Notes: generated by a model not told the origin, from the letters alone. Positions 48,601 to 61,008 are shown, numbered from the stretch's first letter. The stretch: DNA of 64,000 nucleotides from Thraustochytrium sp. TN22 (GCA_013306675.1 JABLUY010000186.1:1-64000); one strand, 5' to 3'. Translations and numbers: made by a program.

Positions 48601-50746
48601 CTGGTGACAATCAATGCATTGCAGTGCGATCCACTCGTTGGACTCGATCCAAGGCTAGAGCACGCGCAAGCGGGCAGAAAGAGCAACCACCGACGGATCC
48701 GACTCTAGCCAGGCGCGGCTCACGGCCAGGCGAGCAGAACGCAGGCACGTGCGAGCGAGCTCAAAGCTCGCCTTCCCAGGCCATTGGCCGCACAACGGCA
48801 TTTCTCGTCGCGCGCGGGAGCGCGCTCCACGCTCGTGCCCTAACGCGCTCGCCTGCGTTCCACGTCCGGCCCGGCCGCGAGCCAAAACTTGGGCCTCGGC
48901 CCGCTCCGGGGGCCACGGCCCCGCCGGAGTCCACGCTTGCAGCGCGCGCGCACGGCTCGCTGCGCGCGCGCGCTCGCCGAGTCGGCGCTCGCCGGGGCTG
49001 GCCCGCCTCGGAGTTTGCCAAGCAGCTCTGGCAGCTGCCGCGCGCGCCGGCGTGGGTCTCGAGTCTCGACCGGCGACCGCGGCCGCCGCCTCGGGCCCGC
49101 ACTTGGCCGTGCACGCGCCGCGTGTGCGGACCCGCGGCTGGACAGCGGCAAGCCCGCAGCAGCCAGGTTTAGGCTCGCCAGTCTGCGCGGCGACGGCCGC
49201 GGCGGCCGGCCGGTCGAGGCGAGGCGAGGCGAGGCGAGTCGAGTCGAGTCGAGTCGAGGCCAGGCGAGTCGAGGGCCCGCCGAGGCAAGTCAAGTCGGCC
49301 GAGCGTGCTCACAGTCAGTTCGCTTGCTCTGAGCTAGCTCTTTAGCTCACTAGAGCTTTAGCGTGAGCTCTGCGAAGCTTGCGTCGCTCGCGCGCGCGCG
49401 CTGGGCGAGGCCGCGCCGCATGGCGCGCGAGCGGCGGGTGGATCGTCGTCGTTCTGCTGGCTGGGCGGCGCTTGAGTGCAGCCGGGGTGAATAATTGCGG
49501 CGGCGATCATCTTGGACACCCGGTGGGTGCGTTCGACTGGCGCCTTGCAGACTTGGTCGCGAGTACGCCACGGGCCCCGGGGCTTTGCGACGGGCGCAAA
49601 AGCCGCCTTGTAATTCGGAATGATGATGGAATTGGACTTGCAGTGGTGCGACGATCCCCGGACCGTCGTCGACGTCGGCGGCGCACGTGAGGGCTCGCGC
49701 ACGCACCCGAGCCCTCCCTCTAGCTAGCTAGCTGCTAGCCTCCATTCGGACTCGGAAAGCTCGCCAGCAGGCAGGCGCGACGGCGCACGTCTCGGCTCGT
49801 GGCCCCCTGCCTGCCTCAGGCTGGGGGGAAGCCAGGCAGCAGACTGGCGGGCGGGCGGGTCGGCAGGTCGGCTGGCTGCTGCAGGCTGCGGTCTGGCGCG
49901 CAGGCGGCGCAGGCCAACTTGCCTGATCGGAGCCCTGACTGTCCACTCCAGAGCCGCGGCGGCGGTGGCGCGGCCGAGGCTTTGCTTGTGGGTCATGCGC
50001 CAGCGCTGGCCGCCGCTGGTGTCCACTGTACTTGCGCCCTTGCGCCCTTGCTTGCTTGCTTGATTGTCGAGTTTCATTGGCAGTGAGCTTGATGTCAGCC
50101 TCGTTCTTTCGCAGGAACCTCGCGCGCTTTCACTTTGAGCGAAGTTAGGTTTCGGGAGTGCCAGCAGCCTGGCAGCCAGGGCAACGCAGCGACTCAAGAG
50201 TCGCGCGGCCTTGGCCTGACGGCCCTGCTTGCGCGGCGTGGCGCTAGCGCCGCCCGCGCGACCGACGCACCGCTTCGTTCGGTCGGGGCTGGCTCGGCTG
50301 CTGCGCGTGCTCGCTCTGCTCGTGCCGCGCTGATCATGACTGGTGCGGTGCAGTGGGGTTGAGTGAACAGCCTGAGGGGCGCTGGCAGTGCGACCGGACG
50401 CTAAGCGCGAGCTCCGGGCCGGCGAGCGAAGTCCCGCCCGGCGGCAGCAATCCTGCAAGCAAGCTCGCGCTCCTGCTGCGGCTGCCGCTTCTGCTGTGGC
50501 TACGGGCTACGGCTACTCGTCGCCGCGGCATCCTCGCCATTTTCTGTGTCTTCTTTGGCCAGCGGGCGCGCGCGCGTGGGGAGCAAGCCTGAGAAGAGCA
50601 GCTCAGGCTGCTGCGTCACTCAAGACTGTCTTGTGGAGGAGAGGCGCAGCGCTGCGCAAACGGAAATCCTCTTGCACGCTTGCCCGCTCTCGCGCGGCTA
50701 CCGTGGCACGGGCCGAGCACACGCACGAGGAGACAAACACCAAACC
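48601..50746. other. GC-rich gene-free region upstream of the first AP2 gene
   Basis: The open frames here are Arg/Ala/Pro-rich with no domains and occur on both strands, as expected by chance. It contains a GAGGC/GAGTC pentamer tract (49,219-49,262), a TAGC tract (about 49,721-49,735) and a GCTT run (50,050-50,070). The last few hundred bases should be the AP2 promoter and leader. Confidence 0.5.
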
Positions 50747-51613
50747 ATGCACCAGCACCAGCACCAGCAGCATCAGCAGCATCAGCAGCATTTGCATCAG
50801 CAGCATCTGCAGCATCAGCAGCAGCATCAGCAGCTTCAGCTTCGGCCGCAAGAGGGTCAGCAGCTGCACACAGAAATGATGGCGTCGGTGCCCATGGTGT
50901 CGTCGAGCGGCGCCAGCGAGACCGGGTCCGACTGGACGGACGAGGACCCGTGCATCGACAGCTTCGCCAACCTCGACGACGACTTTCTCGCGCACACGCC
51001 GCTCATGAGCGAGCAGACCTTTTGCCACGCGCCGCGCATGGAGCCGGCAGTGCAGCCGCTGCAGCTGCAGCCGGCCGTCATCCCGCTTGCAGAGGATCCG
51101 TTCCAGGTCGGCAACGAGGACTTCGACATGCTCGCCGAGCTCTGCAAGCCCCACCACGAGCTGATTGCGTACGCGCCCTCGCGTTTCGCGCCGGCCGTCT
51201 CGGCGCAGGTGCCACCAGCGCCATCTCTGGTCCACAACCACTATTCCGCACCGGCCTCCCCGGACGCCGCCTACTTGCCGGACGAGGAGAGTGACGTGGA
51301 TGCTGCAGCGCCCAAGCGGTCACAACGGCAGGCAAAGCGCACGCGCGTGCGCGTCACCAAGAATGCCCCGCCGCGGAAGCTCACCTCGCGCTACCGCGGC
51401 GTCTGCTGGTACAAGCGCACAAAGCGCTGGGTCGTGCAGCTCAAGATCGCCGGCATCCGCAAGCACATTGGCTACTTTAAGGACGAGCTCAAGGCCGCCC
51501 GGGCCTACGAAGATGCCCTGCGCGAGATCCAGGCCATCACCAACCCGGCCGCGGCCGCCGCTGCTGCCTCTGCTTCTCCCGCCGACGAGGCCAGCGCTGC
51601 TGCTACCCTCTAA
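50747..51613 (+). CDS. AP2-domain transcription factor 1
   Basis: A 288-residue protein from the ATG at 50,747. One AP2/ERF DNA-binding domain spans about 214-262 (SRYRGVCWYKRTKRW then KHIGYFKDELKAARAYEDAL), with the expected three-strand-plus-helix pattern. A basic KRSQRQAKRTR stretch (190-200) just before it is a likely nuclear localisation signal. The N-terminus is a His/Gln tract (residues 1-40, from CACCAG repeats). Residues 60-130 are acidic and hydrophobic, like an activation domain. The C-terminus is Ala-rich. The frame is open further upstream without an ATG. Two paralogues follow at 55 and 61 kb. Confidence 0.88.
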   Translation: MHQHQHQQHQQHQQHLHQQHLQHQQQHQQLQLRPQEGQQLHTEMMASVPMVSSSGASETGSDWTDEDPCIDSFANLDDDFLAHTPLMSEQTFCHAPRMEPAVQPLQLQPAVIPLAEDPFQVGNEDFDMLAELCKPHHELIAYAPSRFAPAVSAQVPPAPSLVHNHYSAPASPDAAYLPDEESDVDAAAPKRSQRQAKRTRVRVTKNAPPRKLTSRYRGVCWYKRTKRWVVQLKIAGIRKHIGYFKDELKAARAYEDALREIQAITNPAAAAAAASASPADEASAAATL

Positions 51614-54399
51614 AGCTGCTGTGATGCCAATGCTCCTGCTGCTGCTGCTGCTGCTGCTGCCTGCCTGCCTGCTTTGACCAATAAGACAACGCCGCTCGCC
51701 TGACCATGCTCTGACCATCGCTGATGAATATTTCCTATTTTCTGTGTGACCTGCAGTGCCGTTCTTTGATGATACATGGTCGTGGTCTGGCTCGCGCCGG
51801 ATTCATTCTGTGCTACCCGCAGATCTCGCTCGTTGCATGTTCGGCCGGGCGTCCTTCTACTGCTCTCTGTGGTGCTGTAGGCTTTTGCTGGAACGATGCT
51901 GCAGCCTGCGAGGCGTGCAAGAACACGGACCGTCCGAAAGTAGCTGTACCTCACCGTGTCGTCAGGCTAGCTAGCTAGCTAGCTAGGGTGCGCAATCATG
52001 GCGAGCTGCGCAGCAGCAAGTGATCGATCAAGAGGGTGAGTGAGGTACTTCTTGGTGGTGATGCAAGCGAGCTCCCATCCGGGCAGCTCCCACGAGCTCT
52101 CGCGCGAGCTCCCGCGAGAGCTCCAGCTCTCGTACGAGCTCCGCAGTTCACTTCTCTTTTACTGTCATGCAACAGAACAGCGCGTCATGATGGTGGGACC
52201 GGACTTTGACTTCGTTCAAGGTAGCTTGCTGCCGGGGAGGTACGGGGCCATCGATGCGTCCCATGTCCCACGGTGGTCCGCGGCGCTTTAAGCGGCACTT
52301 CGGCAAGGTCACCGCAGACACGGCCCAGGCCCAGTGCGCACTGCGCACGACTCGTGATGACGCTCGGACCTGGCGCGGGGCGGCACCATCGTGCAAGGTT
52401 GTGGCGGCGACAATCGCGTGTTGCTGACGTAGAAACGTGGCCGCATCAGTGTTCTTCAGTCAGCATTCCGAGGATTCTGGCCGCCAAGGGAATGGCAGCG
52501 AATCACAGGCCATCCGTTCGCATCTTGCGGCTGCTCCAAGGCATCTTGCTCCAAGCTGAGTTGGTAGAGGCGCGTCACGGTGGCTATGACGCGTGACCAC
52601 TGCAGGCCAAATCGAAGGAGTCAAGAGTCGCCTGGCTGGTTGTAGCTCGTCTCCTTGGTGCACTCTCTCTTGCGTTGCAGCGACGCGGGGCTGGAGGGTG
52701 GCGCCTGAGCGCGCGCGCTCTCGAAGTGCGTTGCAGCGACGCGGCGCTGGCCATGGCGACGCTTGACTCGGAGCGGGGCGCGGCGCGCTCTCAAACCTCA
52801 GTGTCCCACTGCTCAGCGAGGCTGCTGCAGTGCATGCCGCGCCGCAGCCTGACGGAGCCTTTCAAGAGAGCCTCGCTTGCTCACGCCAAAGACCGCAGAA
52901 CAGGGCGAGAGCAGAGCAGAACAGATCAAAAACCTTCTGCGGACAGCGATTACACGGGCGAGGCTCGCTTCCTGAGCAGCCTGGCTGCACCGCACTGCTG
53001 CTGCACTGCAGACGGACTCGGAGGGGAGCTCACGGCACTGGCAGGCTGCAACGTCACACTTTGCGCTGGTCGGCGTTGTGATGTGAATGCGGCGCTGTCC
53101 TTGAGTGGCGAGAAAGCGAGCGCAGGCACGGCACGCGGCCCGTCCGAATGCCGGATGCATAAGTCAGTCTGCACAGGCGAGCGAGCCCGGCCGCGCCAGG
53201 CTTGCGGCGCGTTCGGCTTCCCGCGCGGGCGCCGGACGGCACCGGGCACCCGCCACCGACCTCACGATCTCGCGCTCCGCCAGGCCAGGCCGCAGACGGC
53301 GGCGTCTCAGCTCGGCTTGCGAAGCGTGTTTTCCCGCCCAGCAAAGCGCACCTGGCGGTCACCAGGCGGTGGCTCGCGCGGCAGCTGGCTGCTGCCAGCG
53401 CCACGAGCTTGCGTGGCCGGCCCGGCCGGCCGCCACGGGCGGGCCGACCGCGCGAGACCTCGCTTAGCAGCTCTTGTCCGTCAGCGCCTGCATGCACCAA
53501 AGCACATGCGGCGCCGCCTGGCCGCTGTCCCAACACGCTCGCGCTGTGCTCCCCGGCAGCCTGGTTCCGCTGCGCGACCTCGCGCAACCCGCCGGCCGTC
53601 CGGCCAGCGCACTTGCAGCCTGGGCCGTGCTGGCGGCGGCCTCGCGCCGCTCCTCCTTCGATTTCATCGCCGTATTTGCTCGCGAGATCGGCCCTGACAC
53701 TGCAGTGAATTGTGAGCGAGCCTCGCTCCCCCGTGGGCATTTCGTTACCACCTTCGCTCCCGTCCGTGGCCATGGTGGCTACGGACACTCGCGCGCACGT
53801 GAACGCACGCACGCTCGCACGCACGCCTGCGGCGCCCCTCCGGGCACCGGCAGGCCACGGCCGCAGCCGCCGCCGCGCGCTGCACAGCCGCCGCCGCCCG
53901 CGCGCGGCCGCGACGGCGTCCGGTCCTGGAGCGATGCGCATTGATGGTTGAATCATGATTCCCTCTCTCTTTCCATTCCTGTGGCTCCCTCGTAATTAGT
54001 GGCTGTCTACTTGGCTACGGCTGCACGCGCCGCGCGCGCGCCGGCGGGCGGCTGCGGGCGGGCTGGCTGGCCGGCCTGGGCCCCGCTGGCCAGCGGCGCG
54101 CGCTGCGGCGACCGCGCCGCGTGCGCGGCGCGGCTCCGAGCTGCGCCGCGCGCCTGCTGGCGCCGGGCGGCTGCAGCCGCTGCACAGACTGCACAGAGAG
54201 CGCCGCGGCGGGAAACGGGCAGGCAGTGGCGGCCAGCAGCGGGGACTCGGCTGCGGCGAGCAAGACACAGCCGCCGGTCTGGTCTTGGTTGGGCGCGATG
54301 TCAGCGCCACGGCGGCGCGCGCCCGCATCTGCAGCAGCGCGATCAAGGCGCGCGAGGCCGAGGCGCGAGGCGCGAGGCGCGGCGCGAGGCTCCTGGCCG

Positions 54400-54493
54400 A
54401 GGCGAGGCGAGGCGAGGCGAGGCGAGGCGAGGCGAGGCGAGGCGAGGCGAGGCGAGGCGAGGCGAGGCGAGGCGAGGCGAGGCGAGGCGAGGC
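54400..54493. repeat. GAGGC pentanucleotide microsatellite, about 18 copies
   Basis: A nearly perfect GAGGC array, preceded by imperfect GCGAG units. It is the longest of several related pentamer tracts in the window. Confidence 0.95.
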
Positions 54494-54977
54494 GCGCTGG
54501 CTGGCGAGCGAGCGAGCTCCGAGGCGCCCAGGCCCAGGCCGGCTGGCGAAGGGTTGCAGCAAGCCTGGCCGCGCCGGGCCGGTCGAAATCCATGGCGGAT
54601 CGACTGCCTGTGGAGGCTGTGGCGCAGCGCGCAGTCGGTGTCCGGCCTGGCGGCGCTCCGGCAGCGGCGGGTGAATCGACAAAGCAGGCCAAAAGCGGCG
54701 GGAGCGAGCGTCTTCCACTTGCCAGGCGAAGCTTGGGCCGTCGGTGCACATTGTCCTGCCAGTGGCAAGTCAAGCACGCGCGCGTCCAAGTTCAAGGCGG
54801 CGGTGACTCCCGAGCTACCAGGAAGAAAAGGCTCGCTGCCACTGCAGCCGCCACCGGTCCGCACTCGGCGCTCGGCGCTCGGCGCGCGCGAGGGCAGATC
54901 TGCAACGTTGCGCGCCCGGCCCACGTCCACGGCAACGAAGCGGCGAGGGAGAGCTAGCAGCAAAGCGACAAGCAGCT

Positions 54978-55037
54978 GCACCAGCAGCACCAGCAGCACC
55001 AGCAGCACCAGCAGCACCAGCAGCACCAGCAGCACCA
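54978..55037 (+). repeat. CAGCAC repeat in the leader of AP2 gene 2
   Basis: About ten copies of a CAGCAC-type hexamer run into the ATG at 55,051. In the AP2 frame they would read Gln-Gln-His, matching the translated His/Gln tract of AP2 gene 1. An in-frame TAG near 54,955 and the lack of an upstream ATG make it formally untranslated here. Confidence 0.85.
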
Positions 55038-55050
55038 GAGCGGCAGCATC

Positions 55051-55824
55051 ATGGCCTCGGACTGGAGCGTGCAGCCTCCGGCGGCGCAGCATGCGCTGCT
55101 GCCACTGGCAATTCCGGACTACTCGCAGGAGGACACGCTGCTGATGGAGTCCATTGACGACCTGCTGCGCGAGGAGGATGCATTCTTCTTGGCGGCCGAG
55201 GCAGTGGCGGATGATGCGGCCTTCTCCTGGGACGCTGTGCCCGCCTCGCCCATGAGCGACGCCACAGTAAGCTTCGAGCCTCTGCCGGTTGACCTGTGCA
55301 CCATGCCGATGTACCCGCTGTCTGGGGCAACGTCGCTCAAGCGCAAGCGTGCCGCGCCCACGTGCGGCTCGCCCGTTTCGGACGATGATGGCACCGATGC
55401 GGACGACGACGACCTCGAGTACACGCCCAGCACCGCACTCCTGCCTTCTCGCCCGCCCAAGGCGCGCCGCACCACGCCCGCCAAGCGCAAGCCGCAGCAG
55501 CAGCAACAGCAGCAGCACTCGAAGCCGGTCACTGGCCCAGCCACGCCCGCGACGACCCCCTCCTCCGCCGGCCCGGCACCGACGCCGGCCACCGTCATCC
55601 TGGGCAAGGACGGAAAGCCGCAGCGCACGCTCACTTCCAAGTACCGAGGTGTCTGCTGGTACAAGCGTACGCAGCGCTGGGTCGCCCAGATCAAGATCCG
55701 CGGCCGCCGCAAGCATGTCGGCTACTACCGTGAGGAGCTCGATGCGAAGCGTGCTTACGACTGTGCTGTCGCAAAGCTTGCCGCCAACCCGGACATTGAC
55801 CTCGACGAGCTCACCAATCTCTAG
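55051..55824 (+). CDS. AP2-domain transcription factor 2
   Basis: A 257-residue protein from the ATG at 55,051. The AP2 domain is at about 196-242 (SKYRGVCWYKRTQRW then KHVGYYREELDAKRAYDCAV). Residues 24-62 are acidic and hydrophobic (EDTLLMESIDDLLREEDAFFL) and look like a transactivation segment. Basic clusters KRKR (97-100) and RRTTPAKRK (139-147) are likely nuclear localisation signals. A Gln tract is at 149-155 and a Pro/Thr-rich linker follows. The C-terminus is acidic (DIDLDELTNL). Its ATG aligns with an internal Met (MMAS) of AP2 protein 1. Confidence 0.9.
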   Translation: MASDWSVQPPAAQHALLPLAIPDYSQEDTLLMESIDDLLREEDAFFLAAEAVADDAAFSWDAVPASPMSDATVSFEPLPVDLCTMPMYPLSGATSLKRKRAAPTCGSPVSDDDGTDADDDDLEYTPSTALLPSRPPKARRTTPAKRKPQQQQQQQHSKPVTGPATPATTPSSAGPAPTPATVILGKDGKPQRTLTSKYRGVCWYKRTQRWVAQIKIRGRRKHVGYYREELDAKRAYDCAVAKLAANPDIDLDELTNL

Positions 55825-56101
55825 GTCAGGTCAAGCACATCGAGCGAGCGCTTGAGCTCAACGAGTGAACCTTGAGCACAACAAGCAGCTGTTGAGCACA
55901 TCGAGCGGCCTTGAGCACCGAGCACAATGCGCGAGCGCGGCCGTCGAGTGCAACGAGCGAGCGCGACCGTCACGCACAACGAGCGAAATCCATCTGTAGG
56001 CTAGAGGCGCCCTTTACGAGCGCCTACCTTTTTTGTGTCATGTGTCTTTTGATTTATGAAGCAAATCTGCTGTTCCCGGAGCCAAATCTTGCGCAGAGCG
56101 A

Positions 56102-56232
56102 GAGCTCTGATGCTCAAGCTTGATGCCAGGCTTGGGCTCTGATGCTCAAGCTTGATGCCAGGCTTGAGCTCTGATGCTCAAGCTTGATGCCAGGCTTGAG
56201 CTCTGATGCTCAAGCTTGATGCCAGGCTTGAG
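56102..56232. repeat. 32-bp minisatellite, four copies
   Basis: The unit AGCTCTGATGCTCAAGCTTG plus ATGCCAGGCTTG is repeated four times nearly perfectly, about 280 bp past the AP2 gene 2 stop. Confidence 0.9.
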
Positions 56233-56472
56233 CTCGCAAATTGGCCATGACCTTCGTGACAGGCTTCATTCAGGCATGAGCTCCATCAGCACACTGCAAA
56301 CAAGGAAAGGAGCACGATTTTTTGCACAGTGATGTGCAATCAGAAATGTGCAATCAGGGATGTGCAATCAGGGACACACGTTTCTGTGCACGACGAGCCT
56401 CAAGCATGAGCAAGAGCTTGAGTACAAGCCTGGGCACCCCCACGATTATAGCGCCACCATAGCTTCTCCTTG

Positions 56473-56556
56473 TGATTGCTCCTCTTCTTCTTGTGATTGC
56501 TCCTCTTCTCCTAATGATTGCTCCTCTTCTCCTTGTGATTGCTACTCTTCCGCCGA
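56473..56556. repeat. 21-bp minisatellite, about four copies
   Basis: TGATTGCTCCTCTTCTCCTTG-type units are repeated with minor variation. The 21-bp period is frame-preserving, but no convincing protein surrounds it. Confidence 0.85.
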
Positions 56557-57302
56557 GGTGGTCCAGAGGACTGGTCGAGAAACGCTTGTATGAGCCACTT
56601 TTGCCGCTCCCCGCTCGCCGCCTTCTTGCGTGCCCAGTCTCGTCGCATGTGGCGATGCAGATCTCCTTGCGGTCTGGCATTGCTCGCTTGGCGAGCTCAG
56701 ACATGTTGTTTCAATGAACCAAGGCGTTTTTTCAACGCTTCGGCCCGTGTGCTCCGCGCCGTGAGCTGGAGTGAGCGTCCACAGCGTCATCTGCGCCATC
56801 GCCGTGCTCCTCCATGCTGCACATCATGGATGGGTCTTCGATTCTTCGGTGCAGACATCTGCGCCGCAGCTCCGATTCCGGCTCCTGCCGCGCTGGTCGT
56901 TTTTCAAAAGATTTTGCAACCGTAGCGCAAGCGAGCCTCACAGCGAGCTGCCGGCGGGAACCACACCAACCATAGGCTTGACGGCCTCGACGTCTTCAAT
57001 TTCCTCATTGGTTCTACTTCATCAATTGTTACGGTTACCAGCTGTACAACCGCACCAGCTTGGGAGCAAACTCAAGTGCAAATTTGGGCATGTGGGAATC
57101 TAGCTAGCTCCCAGCTCCATCTCAATCCTTCTCACCCCGCACCCCGCACGGCCGCCTCGGGCTGAGCGAGGGCGGGGTCTTGCCGCGCTCCTTTGAAGCC
57201 ATCTTGACCCACCAGTCCACGAGACTTGTGCTTCGTCACTTGTCAGCATGACGTGGAGCGTTGAAAGCACTTGTGGGCCTCGAGTCTGGGCCTCAAGCAT
57301 GA

Positions 57303-57406
57303 GGCAGCGATAGCACGGACTACATCAGCGAAGTCGCCGCGGCACCGAGGTCTTGGCAGCGATAGCACGGACTACATCAGCGAAGTCGCCGCGGCGCCGA
57401 GGTCTT
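57303..57406. repeat. 52-bp direct duplication
   Basis: Two adjacent copies of a unit beginning GGCAGCGATAGCACGGACTA differ at one position. Confidence 0.95.
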
Positions 57407-60400
57407 GGACCCGATCGCCGTTGTTGTGGAACAACTGAAGCAGGTGCACGAGCAGCTGAGCGGCTTCTTGAGCACACAGCTTCGAGCGCAAGCTAGAGCT
57501 GGCTAGCTAGCTAGAGCACGAGCTTGAGAACGAGCTTGAGCACGGCCTAAACTTTTGAACAAGATTTTGAGCCCAGAGGATGAACTCCGCCCACGGAGCT
57601 GGACCTTGAGCAAGATATTGAAGTCTCTGAGCGTCGAGGACGAGTTTGAAGATGTGGGCTGCGACAGACACAAGCCGTGCCTCCAACGCGACTACCTACC
57701 TAGCTAGGGCTCGCAGCATAGCTTGAGCTGAGCGCACGTTGCCCACTGCCAAAGAGCAGGATGCGCCGGCCCTTGGCAGCCCGGCAGCTCAAAGGCGAGC
57801 TCAAGTTGAGGTGACACCCGCAAAAGCCTGGCCTCCCTGCGGCGTCTGTTGGCTGCCACGGCCGGGGTCCGTCCAGGAGGCGCGCGCGCGCGCGCGCGCA
57901 TGCGCGCGCTGCGTAGCTTTCCTCAAGAAAGCACGCAGCTTCCGCAGCAGCTTTGGCCGCAGCTTTGAAGCGCCACCGGCCGCAGCAGTGGTGCAAGGCG
58001 CTGCAAGGCGCTGCAAGGGGCAGTCCGCTCTACACGCGCTGCACAAGCCTCCCGGGTCCCTCAGAGAGCGGCGCGGGCGGCGCGAGCGGCGCGAGCGGCG
58101 CGAGCAGCGGCGCGACGGCCAAGGCCGGCGGAAGGGAGCCCGAGAGGCCGCACGCAGCCTGACAGGGCCTGAGGCCGGATCGTCGACAGGAGCACGCTGC
58201 CCACGGTGGCGATGAGATCGAGGGACCGGCCGGCCGGCCGGACGGCCGGACGGCCGGCCGGCGGGCGGCCTGGCTGGCCGGCCGGACGCTCGTGGACGAG
58301 CGAATCGTGAGCAAGGAGGGCCTGGCGGCGGCCGGCTGGCGGACGGCCGTCCTAGTCCGGGCGCGGCCACCAGGTCTGGTCTGGCTGATCTTGATTGAAT
58401 GGTGGCGGTCTCTGGCTTGGCATGGCTTGGGCTTGGCTTGGCTTGTCTCGTGTCCGAGCCGTCTTGTGTTGGCTTGGCTGCTCTCTCTAAGCTAGCTCTC
58501 TCGCGCTCCTCTCTGGCTCGTGGCGAGCGCTACGCTTTCTTCCCAAGGCTCGGAGGCGCGGCCGGGGCCCGGAACCGCGCGGAATCTGCCGCCCCCGCGA
58601 GAGGGGCCGTGGCCGCTGGGCGGGGCGAGGAGCCAGGAGAAGGGGCCCGGCAAGCGCACAGCGCCGAGGTTTTTGCTCGCCACGGCAGCCTGAGCCAGGC
58701 ATCCGAAGCGAGGCCAGGCCGCGCAGCAGCATCCCAGCGCGCCGCGGGGCGAGCAAAGCGCAGGAAGCATCCCTCGCCTCGCCGCGCTGCGTCACAGTAC
58801 GCCTCGCCAGCCCCCGCTCACAGGTTGGGCCCGCCGCTCGGCACTGCACGCACTGCAGGCGATCGGCGAGCGGGCGCCGCGGCGTCGCACGCTCGGAGCA
58901 GCATTGACTGTGCAGCGCAGTGCCGTCCCGCCGGCGAGCCCGGCGAGCCGTGCCAAGGCGAGGCGAGCAAGCAAGCACTGGCCGCAGGTGCGCCGCGCGT
59001 TGCGCCGCCCTGCAGGGTGGCTGCGTCGCTGCTGATGAGGCGTCGTTCGTGGCTGTGCGCCGGCCGGATGATGCAGTGATCTCTCGCGCGCGTTGCTCGT
59101 CTCGCGGCCGCGGCTCTGCAGCGCGCGCGCCGCGGCGCGGCCCGGGCGACTCCCGCCACGGCCGCGCGTGCAGCTCGGGACCGGGTTGCGCGCTGCGCGT
59201 AGGCGCTGCTGGTGTGCTTTGCTTGCTCGGCGGGCCCGCTGTGGTAGCCTGGCTTCTGATCCCTACCACACAAAACTACCGCAGACTGTCGCTCGGGGAT
59301 GCCACGGTACTACATGTCGCGGCGCGCAGTGCCGTGCGATGCAAGCCAAATGCCCGCAGTGAGTCGACACTTTCCCGTGAGAGACCCCACAGATAGCTTG
59401 GCCGCTTTGGCGGTGGCGACTTGGAGTGGCGAGGTAGTGCGGCGGCAGCGAGGCGGCGAGCTGCGTCACAGGCGCGTACTCGGGCCAGAACCAACCATCC
59501 TGTTAGGACTCTCGGCTGGCCATCTCCCAGGCGATCGGCCGGCCGGCTGCGGCGTCCGCGGCGCGTGCTGGCTGCGGCCGTCCGCTCGGAGACGCCGATG
59601 GACTAAGGCATTTTTCTTCCCGCCGCATTTGGCTTCCAGGCAGGCAGGCTACAGGCCGGTCTTCGCATTATTCCTCGCCACAAACTTCTGCCCCTGGCTG
59701 GCAGGCTGCAGCCGGCAACAATCGGCAACAATCGCTCTCACTCACTGTTCGGACTATGCGTTTGCGTTTGCGGCGGCTTGTGTGGAACCACAAGCTGGCT
59801 GCAAGAATGGATTTCCTGCCAGCGCTGCCTATTCGAACCTGAAGAACCTCCACTAACGTTGACTTCAGCAAGAAAGCACGCGCGCGCGCGCTCTAGCCTA
59901 GCGCTGCGGCGAAGTGACGGCGACGCTTGAGCATCCTGGCGTGGCAGCCAGCCCGTCCTGGGCGCCGCCCGCGCTCCTAGCAGCTCGGCCGCGCCGAGCA
60001 GCGTGCTCCAAGCACTAGTCCCCGCCTCGCCTCGCCTCAAGTCGCCTCACGACCTCGCATGCGGCTGCATTGCGGCATGGCCAGATTACTACACGAGCGG
60101 CCCGCGTCATGACTCATGTGGCGCGTGCGATCGTTCGCCGCTGTGCGGTGCGGTGCAACGCACCCCTCCCCTTCCACCGCCCCCGCTGCATCAAGGCTCT
60201 CGCCCGCGCTCTGCCACCGATCTCACCCCCTTTCTCTCACTCTGGCTCCCCGCGCGCTCGCCAGCCTGCGGCTCGCTCTTGATCGATCTATCGATCCACG
60301 CTTCGCCGCCGCCGCGCCGATCTTGGCAAGGCTTTTTGATCCTGTCTGTTGTTCCGCAGCCTGCCAGTTTTGCCAACCCGGCTGCTTGCCGACTGCTGGT

Positions 60401-60956
60401 GTCAGACAGGCCGCGCTCCGCTGCTGCCATGCAGCAGGCTACTAGCTAGCTAGCGCGGGCTGCGCGGCCCGGCCACTCGCGCGCCCGCTCGCCGCTACTC
60501 GCCGCGCAGCGCCGCTGCATGCTCGCCGCCGCGACGCCGCGCAGCGCTGCGCCTTGTGCGAAAACTTCGCACGAGGCCGGGCGGCTGGCCCGTCGCAGGT
60601 TCTGGCCCGCGCCGGCGGTGTCGGAGCGCGGGCGCAGGCCGAGGGCGGGCCCCAAGACACATGGAGGCGGCAAGACTCAGCTCAGGAGGCCTGCCTAATG
60701 CCTTAAAGACATGGGCGAGCAGGGGCGGGAGCACACCGAGACCCAGCCAGGCACTGCCAGGAGCCGCGCACGCGGGCGGCGCCTGGCCTGGCCTGGCCTG
60801 GCCTTGGCTGGCTCGCGCGGCCTCTGCCCTGCCCTGCGCAGAAACTGGGCGTGCGCGCGGCCGCCGCCCCGCCTTCGATCCCGGGCGACCGGCTGGCCGG
60901 ATGCCTGGCGCAGGCTGGCCAGGCGAGCGAGCACCAGCCAGCTTCAAGCGCTTCTG

Positions 60957-60957
60957 T

Positions 60958-61008
<51 letters not shown>
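60957..61008. repeat. CTGC tetranucleotide microsatellite, about 13 copies
   Basis: An uninterrupted CTGC (CCTG) run of about 52 bp. Confidence 0.95.

Larger units (their letters stand above)
51614..55050. other. Gene-poor region between AP2 genes 1 and 2
   Basis: About 3.4 kb with no supportable gene. Contents include a (TAGC)n tract (51,964-51,987), an inverted repeat GAGCTCTCGCG/CGCGAGAGCTC (52,094-52,104 and 52,113-52,123), and a short duplication of GCGTTGCAGCGACGCGG (52,673 and 52,729). There is also a GAGGC pentamer array (54,400-54,493) and a CAGCAC hexamer array (54,978-55,037). Large frames on both strands are compositional artefacts. Confidence 0.55.

Noticed and set aside
52675-53697. 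340-codon plus-strand frame, and minus-strand frames at 53,054-53,956, 54,343-55,716, 58,487-59,269 and 60,495-61,325
   Set aside because: Composition is Arg/Ala/Pro/Ser-rich, frames are open on both strands, repeats are translated directly, and no family motif is seen.
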